Shown piece by piece: positions 31,803 through 37,636 of a stretch of DNA of 37,636 nucleotides (positions are counted from its first letter, which is position 1; every line of letters starts with the position of its first letter). This DNA is from an uncultured Acetatifactor sp. (lineage in GTDB: Bacteria; Bacillota; Clostridia; Lachnospirales; Lachnospiraceae), in NCBI GenBank assembly GCA_910586775.1, contig CAJUJN010000040.1:1-37636 (forward strand), read 5' to 3'. A program made the translations under genes and the position numbers. Under the pieces are notes generated by a model, which was not told the origin of the DNA, ran no database searches, and saw only the letters and a list, made by a program, of their open reading frames with translations.

Positions 31803-33440
31803 TTAATAATCTTCTTCTTCCTTCTGAGCGGTAAAGACGGTACGTTTTCTCGCCATCTCGTCGCTTGCCAGATACTCGTCATAAGTAGTAATCTTGTCAA
31901 CAATCTTCCCGTCCGGCAGAATTTCGATAATGCGGTTTGCCGTGGTCTGGACAAACTGGTGGTCATGGCAGGAGAACAGCGCCACGCCGGGGAACTTGAT
32001 CAGCCCGTTGTTCAGGGAAGTGATGGATTCCATGTCCAGATGGTTGGTAGGCTCGTCAAATACCAGGCAGTTGGCGCCGCTGATCATCATCTTGGAAAGC
32101 AGGCAGCGGACCTTTTCCCCTCCGGAGAGTACCTTCACCTTCTTGACGCCGTCTTCTCCGGCGAACAGCATACGGCCCAGGAAGCCGCGCACATAGGTCA
32201 CGTCCTTTACGGGAGAATAGCCGGTGAGCCATTCCGCGATGGTCAGGTCATTGTCGAATTCCGCCGTGCTGTCTTTGGGAAAATAAGCCTGGGAGGTGGT
32301 GACGCCCCATTTATAGCTTCCCTCGTCGGGCTCCATCTCGCCCATGAGAATCTGGAACAGCGTGGTTTTGGCCAGTTCCTGTCCGCCTACGAAGGCAATC
32401 TTGTCGTCATGTCCCATGACGAAGGAAACGTCGTCAAGCACCTTTTCCCCGTTGATGGTCTTGGACAAATGCTCCACCGTGAGCACTTCGTTTCCGATTT
32501 CCCTGTCCGGGCGGAAGTCGATGTAAGGGTACTTCCTGCTGGAGGGCTTCATGTCGTCCAACTCGATTTTTTCCAGGGCCCGCTTTCTGGAAGTGGCCTG
32601 CTTGGATTTGGAGGCGTTGGCGGAGAAACGGGAGATGAATTCCTGCAGCTCCTTGATCTTTTCCTCCTTCTTCTTGTTGGCCTCCTTCATCTGGCGGATG
32701 AGCAGCTGGCTGGACTCGTACCAGAAATCGTAGTTACCCGCGTAGAGCTGAATCTTGCCGTAGTCGATATCTGCGGTGTGTGTGCAGACCTTGTTCAGGA
32801 AGTAACGGTCATGGGAGACCACGATAACCGTATTTTCGAAATCGATGAGGAAGTTCTCCAACCATGCGATGGCATCCAGGTCCAGGTGGTTGGTGGGCTC
32901 GTCCAGCAGCAGAATGTCCGGGTTGCCGAAGAGGGCCTTGGCCAGGAGCACCTTTACCTTGATGCTGCCGTCCAAATCCTTCATGGTGGAGTAATGGAAC
33001 TCCGTGCTTATCCCCAGGCCATTTAAGAGCATGGCGGCGTTGGATTCCGCCTCCCAGCCGTCCATCTCCGCGAATTCCGCCTCCAACTCACTGGCGCGGA
33101 TGCCGTCTTCATCGGAGAAGTCTTCCTTGGCATAGATGGCGTCCTTTTCCTTCATAATCTCGTACAGGCGCGCGTTTCCCATGATGACCGTATCCATGAC
33201 GGGATATTCGTCATATTTGAAATGGTCCTGTTCCAGGACGGAGAGACGCTGTCCCGGTGTAATGACGATATCGCCCCGGGTGGTTTCCAAATCCCCTGAT
33301 AAAATCCGCAGAAAGGTGGATTTACCTGCGCCGTTGGCTCCGATGACACCGTAGCAGTTGCCTTCGGTGAATTTGATGTTAACGTCTTCAAATAATGCTT
33401 TTTTGCCGATTCGTAAGGTTACATTGTTTACACTGATCAT
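31803..33440 (-). CDS. ABC-F family ATPase (YkpA/YbiT type)
   Basis: A 545-residue soluble protein with two ATPase domains and no TM. NBD1 has Walker A GANGAGKST (34-42) and Walker B ILLLDEPTNHLD; its signature reads LDGSIKVKV, not LSGGE. A charged linker with KSKQATSRKRALEKIELDDM follows. NBD2 has a poor Walker A, GGQELAKTT, but a full LSGGEKVRC signature and CLVFDEPTNHLD. Such asymmetry is known in the YkpA/YbiT branch. ABC-F proteins act on the ribosome as translation factors or antibiotic protection factors. This branch is mostly housekeeping, so resistance is not implied. Confidence 0.92.
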   Translation of the reverse strand: MISVNNVTLRIGKKALFEDVNIKFTEGNCYGVIGANGAGKSTFLRILSGDLETTRGDIVITPGQRLSVLEQDHFKYDEYPVMDTVIMGNARLYEIMKEKDAIYAKEDFSDEDGIRASELEAEFAEMDGWEAESNAAMLLNGLGISTEFHYSTMKDLDGSIKVKVLLAKALFGNPDILLLDEPTNHLDLDAIAWLENFLIDFENTVIVVSHDRYFLNKVCTHTADIDYGKIQLYAGNYDFWYESSQLLIRQMKEANKKKEEKIKELQEFISRFSANASKSKQATSRKRALEKIELDDMKPSSRKYPYIDFRPDREIGNEVLTVEHLSKTINGEKVLDDVSFVMGHDDKIAFVGGQELAKTTLFQILMGEMEPDEGSYKWGVTTSQAYFPKDSTAEFDNDLTIAEWLTGYSPVKDVTYVRGFLGRMLFAGEDGVKKVKVLSGGEKVRCLLSKMMISGANCLVFDEPTNHLDMESITSLNNGLIKFPGVALFSCHDHQFVQTTANRIIEILPDGKIVDKITTYDEYLASDEMARKRTVFTAQKEEEDY

Positions 33441-33506
33441 TCTAAAACCTCATTTCCCGTGCCGACAGAGAAAAATCCGGCCTGCCCGGCACCTTATTCT
33501 TATACC
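33441..33506 (-). promoter_or_regulatory. ABC-F leader with competing hairpins
   Basis: In the minus-strand RNA, GTGCCG pairs with CGGCAC (33492-33487 with 33464-33459). Inside that loop, a short CCGG/CCGG stem is followed by ATTTTT. The two pairings overlap. It is a possible attenuator of only about 60 nt, and weak. Confidence 0.3.
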
Positions 33507-33534
33507 ATTATACACAAAAAGGCCGAATTGGCAA
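33507..33534 (-). promoter_or_regulatory. Promoter of the ABC-F gene
   Basis: On the minus strand TTGCCA (33534-33529) and TATAAT (33512-33507) are 16 bp apart. The leader is about 60 nt. Confidence 0.7.
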
Positions 33535-33897
33535 GGAAAATCAATGTTCATTCCAAAGCTTTTCTTAATTTTGTACGGCAGCTCTTGAAAAGCGGTTATA
33601 AAAGGATTAAAGTATAGGGATAGACTCTCGGAATTTCAGGCAGCAAAATCAGGCGTTATGTCGGAACGGTACCTGGAAAAGCGGATTCTGGAGAGCCGCA
33701 TGATAAGCGGGCTGCAGATACCGGGAGAATATCAGAATACGTTCTTGGTATCCTGGAAAGCAGAATCTGTCATTATGGATGAACAATACCTGAAAAAGTG
33801 AGGGAATCACCCATAACGATTTCCGGGAAGCCGCATGATATTCCGGAGATTTTGGGAGGAAGGGGAAAAATCGAATTACGGAAAGGACAATGAACGG
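33535..33897 (+). other. Intergenic region between ABC-F and GDPD genes
   Basis: This stretch of 363 bp holds a weak plus-strand promoter candidate (TTGAAA near 33585 with AT-rich boxes after it) and one small open frame, listed separately. No terminator or RNA gene is clear. Confidence 0.4.
33658..33801 (+). CDS. Possible 47-residue small ORF
   Basis: ATG at 33658 opens 47 codons to TGA at 33799. The first eight codons (MSERYLEK) and the last eight (MDEQYLKK) are similar at DNA level too (18 of 24 bases), so the frame is bounded by a diverged direct repeat. No good ribosome binding site precedes the ATG. It may be a gene remnant. Confidence 0.22.
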   Translation: MSERYLEKRILESRMISGLQIPGEYQNTFLVSWKAESVIMDEQYLKK

Positions 33898-34731
33898 ATG
33901 AAAATACTGCTTATTATATCGGCAGGTCTGGTGGTAGCGCTGCTTCTTTACTTCCTGATGATTATGCCGAGGATTTTATATAAACCGGACACATCCCCCT
34001 TTATGGAGTGGCTTTACGCACACAGGGGGCTTCATGACAATGCCGCAAAGGTTCCGGAAAACTCCATGGCGGCTTTTCGAAAAGCGGTGGAAGGCGGCTT
34101 CGGGATTGAACTGGATGTGCAGATGTCCAGGGACGGTGTGCCGGTGGTATTTCATGACTTTACCCTGGAGAGGATGTGCGGTGCAGGAGGAAAAGTGTGT
34201 GATTACAGCTATGAGGAACTGCGCCGGTTTACGCTGCTGGGCTCGGGGGAGGGGATTCCGAAATTCGCGGACGTGCTGAAAATGGTGGACGGAAGGGTGC
34301 CTCTGATTGTAGAACTGAAGATAGAGCGGACGGATATGTCTGTCTGCAGGGCAGTGGACAGGCTGTGTTCGCGGTACAAGGGGCTGTACTGCATAGAATC
34401 CTTTAATCCGCTGGCGGTGTTCTGGTACCGCAGGCACAGAAAAAATATTGTCCGCGGACAGCTTTCGGATGCTTTTATTAAGGAAGGGGAATATGTGGGA
34501 ACGATGTCGTTCCTGCTGCAGAACCTGATGTTTAACTGGGTGGGAAGGCCTGATTTTATCGCTTATAACTGCAGGTACCCCAAAATGCTTTCAGCCAGGC
34601 TGTGCCGCAGGCTTTACCGCAGCAAAGCGGCAGCATGGACCATCCGCAGCCGGGAGCAGCTGGCGGAGGCCAGAAAGGACTTTGACATTTTTATTTTTGA
34701 CAGTTTTGTTCCGAAGGGAAAGGCCGGCTGA
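33898..34731 (+). CDS. Membrane-anchored glycerophosphodiester phosphodiesterase-family protein
   Basis: A 277-residue protein with an N-terminal TM (about 3-24) and a GDPD TIM barrel outside or on the membrane face. Catalytic residues are intact: His42-Arg43 in AHRGLHDN, Glu71 and Asp73 in GIELDVQMSRDG, and His86 in VVFHDFTL. A later Glu is in LIVELKIER, and the barrel continues to WTIRSREQL. The family hydrolyses glycerophosphodiesters to glycerol-3-phosphate and an alcohol, for lipid or teichoic acid turnover. The ATG at 33898 gives a normal anchor; an ATG at 33835 would add 21 charged residues before it. Confidence 0.9.
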   Translation: MKILLIISAGLVVALLLYFLMIMPRILYKPDTSPFMEWLYAHRGLHDNAAKVPENSMAAFRKAVEGGFGIELDVQMSRDGVPVVFHDFTLERMCGAGGKVCDYSYEELRRFTLLGSGEGIPKFADVLKMVDGRVPLIVELKIERTDMSVCRAVDRLCSRYKGLYCIESFNPLAVFWYRRHRKNIVRGQLSDAFIKEGEYVGTMSFLLQNLMFNWVGRPDFIAYNCRYPKMLSARLCRRLYRSKAAAWTIRSREQLAEARKDFDIFIFDSFVPKGKAG

Positions 34732-34983
34732 GATTATCCAACATAACATTTCGGTTGGCTAATTTGTCTGCGGAAAAGGAAAAAGGTGGACAGATTGCAC
34801 GAAAATCTCAGATATGGCAAAATTTACTGCAAATTAGCTTGATATTCTTTTGGCAAATTGTTACAATAGCATCATAACAATAAATGTTCGGCTGTTTTTC
34901 ACATACTCAGGATAATTTGTCCTGTACAGGAAAAGGCCGGACTGTATTTGGTTATTTAAAATTTATTGAAAGGGAGAAAAAAC
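34732..34983 (+). promoter_or_regulatory. ppdK promoter region and leader
   Basis: TTGATA at 34839 and TACAAT at 34862 are 17 bp apart. GCAAATT occurs at 34829 and 34852 around the -35 box, a possible operator. Transcription from about 34874 gives a 110-nt leader holding a 12-bp palindrome, TCCTGTACAGGA (34920-34931). A CCAAC/GTTGG hairpin shortly after the GDPD stop is a weak terminator candidate. Confidence 0.6.
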
Positions 34984-37608
34984 ATGAGAAAATGGGTGTA
35001 CTTGTTTACAGAGGGCAACGCTGATATGCGCGAGCTTCTCGGCGGCAAGGGTGCAAACCTGGCAGAGATGACCGGACTCGGACTTCCGGTGCCGCAGGGC
35101 TTTACAATCACAACGGAGGCCTGCACGCAGTACTATGAGGATGGAAGAGAGATTAACGAGGAGATCCAGGCACAGATTAATGAGTACATCGCTAAGATGG
35201 AAGAGATTACCGGCAAGAAGTTCGGCGACAGGGAGAACCCGCTGCTTGTATCCGTTCGTTCCGGTGCGAGAGCTTCCATGCCCGGTATGATGGACACAAT
35301 CCTGAATCTGGGGCTGAATGAGGACGTGGTAAATGTCATTGCCGAGAAATCGGGTAACCCCCGTTGGGCATGGGACTGCTACAGAAGATTTATTCAGATG
35401 TACTCCGATGTGGTTATGGAAGTGGGCAAGAAGTATTTTGAGCAGCTCATTGACGTCATGAAGGAGAAGAAGGGTGTAAAACAGGATGTAGAGCTGACAG
35501 CAGATGATCTGAAGGAACTGGCAGGACAGTTCAAGGCTGAATATAAGGTAAAGATCGGCAGCGACTTCCCGGATGATCCCAAGGAGCAGCTGATGGGCGC
35601 TATCAAGGCCGTGTTCCGTTCCTGGGACAACCCTCGTGCCAACGTATACCGTCGTGACAACGATATCCCTTATTCCTGGGGTACTGCCGTAAACGTACAG
35701 TCCATGGCATTCGGCAACATGGGAGACGACTGCGGTACAGGTGTTGCATTTACCCGTGACCCTGCTACCGGCGCTAAGGGCCTCTTCGGCGAGTTCCTTA
35801 CAAACGCACAGGGCGAGGACGTGGTTGCAGGTGTCCGCACACCCATGAAGATCAAACAGATGGCGGACAAGTTCCCCGAGGCTTTCGAGCAGTTCAAGGA
35901 CGTATGTGAGAGGCTTGAAAAGCATTACAGAGATATGCAGGATATGGAGTTCACCGTAGAGCACGGTAAACTGTACATGCTGCAGACCAGAAACGGCAAG
36001 AGAACGGCTCAGGCTGCTCTGAAGATAGCATGTGATCTGGTAGACGAAGGAATGCGCACAGAGCAGGAAGCAGTTGCCATGATCGATCCCCGTAACCTTG
36101 ACACCCTGCTGCATCCTCAGTTTGACGCGGCTGCCCTGAAGGCTGCCACACCGGCAGGCAAGGGACTGGGCGCTTCACCGGGAGCTGCCTGCGGCAAGAT
36201 CGTATTCAGCGCGGAAGATGCCGAAGAGTGGGCCGCAAGGGGCGAGAAGGTTGTTCTGGTTCGTCTGGAGACTTCTCCTGAAGACATCACCGGTATGAAG
36301 GTTTCCCAGGGTATCCTGACCGTACGCGGCGGTATGACCTCTCATGCGGCAGTGGTTGCCCGCGGTATGGGAACCTGTTGTGTATCCGGTTGCGGCGATA
36401 TCGCCATGGATGAAGAGAACAAGAAATTTACACTGGCCGGCAAGGAGTACCATGAAGGAGATTACATCTCTATCGACGGTACCACAGGTAATATCTATGA
36501 CGGCAGAATTCCTACCGTTGATGCTACTATTGCCGGTGAGTTCGGAAGAGTTATGGCCTGGGCTGACAAGTACAGAGTACTGAAGGTAAGAACCAATGCG
36601 GATACCCCTGCCGACGCAAAGAAGGCAAGGGAGCTTGGAGCGGAAGGCATCGGTCTGTGCCGTACGGAGCATATGTTCTTTGAAGAGAGCAGGATTGCCG
36701 CTTTTCGCGAGATGATCTGCTCTGACACGGTAGAGGAGAGAGAAGCCGCACTGGAGAAGATTCTTCCTTATCAGCAGGGTGACTTTGAGAAGATTTATGA
36801 GGCACTGGAGGGATGCCCTGTTACCATCCGTTTCCTTGATCCGCCTCTTCATGAGTTTGTTCCCACTGAGGAAGCCGACATCGAGAAGCTGGCTGAGGCA
36901 CAGGGCAGGACAGTTGAGGAGATCAAGACCTTCATCGCAAGCCTGCATGAATTCAATCCCATGATGGGCCACAGAGGATGCCGTCTGGCAGTGACCTATC
37001 CTGAAATCGCAAAAATGCAGACAAAGGCTGTCATCCGTGCGGCAATCAACGTACAGAAGGCTCATTCCGACTGGAAGATGAAGCCCGAAATCATGATTCC
37101 TCTGATCTGTGACGTAAAGGAATTGAAGTATGTTAAGAAGCTTGTTGTGGAAACAGCTGACGCTGAAATTGCAGCTTCCGGAATTGAACTGGATTATGAG
37201 GTTGGTACCATGATCGAGATTCCGAGAGCAGCGCTGACTGCTGATGAGGTTGCCAAGGAAGCTGATTTCTTCTGCTTCGGGACCAATGACCTGACCCAGA
37301 TGACATTTGGCTTCTCCCGTGACGATTCAGGCAAGTTCCTGAGCGCTTACTATGATTCTAAGATTTTGGAGAACGATCCGTTCGCTAAACTGGATCAGAA
37401 CGGCGTGGGCAAGCTGATGGAGATGACCATTAAGCTGGGCAAGCCGGTGAATCCGAAGTTGCATGTGGGCATCTGCGGCGAGCATGGCGGCGATCCTTCT
37501 TCTGTGGAATTCTGCCATAAGATTGGGTTGGACTATGTTTCCTGTTCGCCGTTCAGGGTGCCTATTGCGAGGCTGGCGGCGGCACAGGCGGCTATATCAC
37601 AAAGATAG
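34984..37608 (+). CDS. ppdK: Pyruvate, phosphate dikinase
   Basis: An 874-residue enzyme, complete. The N-terminal ATP-grasp domain begins LLGGKGANLAEMTGLGLPVPQGF. The swivelling phosphohistidine domain has GGMTSHAAVVARGMGTCCVSG with the catalytic His near residue 455. The C-terminal PEP/pyruvate TIM barrel has GIGLCRTEHMFF, GFSRDD after FGTNDLTQMT, and GICGEHGGDPSS with the active-site Cys. It interconverts ATP, phosphate and pyruvate with AMP, PPi and PEP; in gut clostridia it can run in glycolysis. The ATG at 34984 has GAAAGGGAG upstream. Codon choice is visibly more regular than in neighbours (GGC, AAG, GAG, CTG), as expected for a highly expressed gene. The stop is 28 bp before the window end. 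Confidence 0.98.
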   Translation: MRKWVYLFTEGNADMRELLGGKGANLAEMTGLGLPVPQGFTITTEACTQYYEDGREINEEIQAQINEYIAKMEEITGKKFGDRENPLLVSVRSGARASMPGMMDTILNLGLNEDVVNVIAEKSGNPRWAWDCYRRFIQMYSDVVMEVGKKYFEQLIDVMKEKKGVKQDVELTADDLKELAGQFKAEYKVKIGSDFPDDPKEQLMGAIKAVFRSWDNPRANVYRRDNDIPYSWGTAVNVQSMAFGNMGDDCGTGVAFTRDPATGAKGLFGEFLTNAQGEDVVAGVRTPMKIKQMADKFPEAFEQFKDVCERLEKHYRDMQDMEFTVEHGKLYMLQTRNGKRTAQAALKIACDLVDEGMRTEQEAVAMIDPRNLDTLLHPQFDAAALKAATPAGKGLGASPGAACGKIVFSAEDAEEWAARGEKVVLVRLETSPEDITGMKVSQGILTVRGGMTSHAAVVARGMGTCCVSGCGDIAMDEENKKFTLAGKEYHEGDYISIDGTTGNIYDGRIPTVDATIAGEFGRVMAWADKYRVLKVRTNADTPADAKKARELGAEGIGLCRTEHMFFEESRIAAFREMICSDTVEEREAALEKILPYQQGDFEKIYEALEGCPVTIRFLDPPLHEFVPTEEADIEKLAEAQGRTVEEIKTFIASLHEFNPMMGHRGCRLAVTYPEIAKMQTKAVIRAAINVQKAHSDWKMKPEIMIPLICDVKELKYVKKLVVETADAEIAASGIELDYEVGTMIEIPRAALTADEVAKEADFFCFGTNDLTQMTFGFSRDDSGKFLSAYYDSKILENDPFAKLDQNGVGKLMEMTIKLGKPVNPKLHVGICGEHGGDPSSVEFCHKIGLDYVSCSPFRVPIARLAAAQAAISQR

Positions 37609-37636
37609 GCGAAAACCATTTTGGACTTTTACCATA

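Overview
The window is about 37.6 kb of an intermediate-GC Firmicute chromosome. It is most likely a Lachnospiraceae (Clostridium cluster XIVa) genome. The reasons are strong GGAGG-type ribosome binding sites, TTGACA/TATAAT promoters, a DUF5050 protein, a CheV-type chemotaxis coupler, a linked ppx-ppk1 pair, and an 874-residue pyruvate phosphate dikinase, the length known for the Clostridium symbiosum enzyme. No plasmid, phage or insertion-sequence genes are visible. Genus and species cannot be read from the sequence.

Layout: (1) 0.2-5.9 kb holds an OmpR-type response regulator, a sensor kinase, an ABC ATPase and a two-domain FtsX permease. This looks like an envelope-stress or antimicrobial-peptide module. 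A seven-copy 16-bp minisatellite lies between regulator and kinase, and PhoB-like half-sites lie before the ATPase. (2) 6.1-9.8 kb has cheV, a degenerate Sir2-like protein and a large charged membrane protein. (3) 10.0-15.2 kb has hisH and hisF, ung, a diaminopimelate decarboxylase and an LD-carboxypeptidase. (4) 15.3-16.9 kb is a small accessory patch: a strikingly AT-rich four-TM protein, tRNA-Leu(CAA) on the minus strand, and two small overlapping genes. (5) 17.0-20.6 kb has a DRE-TIM aldolase-like enzyme, then a 546-bp regulatory stretch, then a two-gene RNA repair cassette: RNA ligase plus HD-phosphoesterase/polynucleotide kinase. (6) 20.7-22.2 kb has an orphan ArsR-type metal sensor and a DUF5050 protein. 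(7) 22.3-30.0 kb has pheA, a DUF815 AAA ATPase, ppx, ppk1, maf and a HAD phosphatase in one direction. (8) 30.3-37.6 kb has a small acidic protein, a PHP phosphoesterase and an ABC-F ATPase (both minus strand), a membrane-anchored GDPD-family protein and ppdK.

The most interesting part is the RNA repair cassette and its leader. The ligase and the HD-Pnk together supply end healing (2',3'-phosphoesterase and 5'-kinase) and sealing, the logic of T4 Pnkp/Rnl repair of nuclease-cut RNA. Before the genes lie a consensus promoter with start-stop mini-ORFs, a dispersed repeat ending in a second promoter, an intrinsic terminator, and four 15-bp tandem repeats just ahead of the ribosome binding site. 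Related repeat copies occur near 30.0 kb and, in part, near 14.0 kb. All functions are inferred from motifs read by eye; no database search was run.
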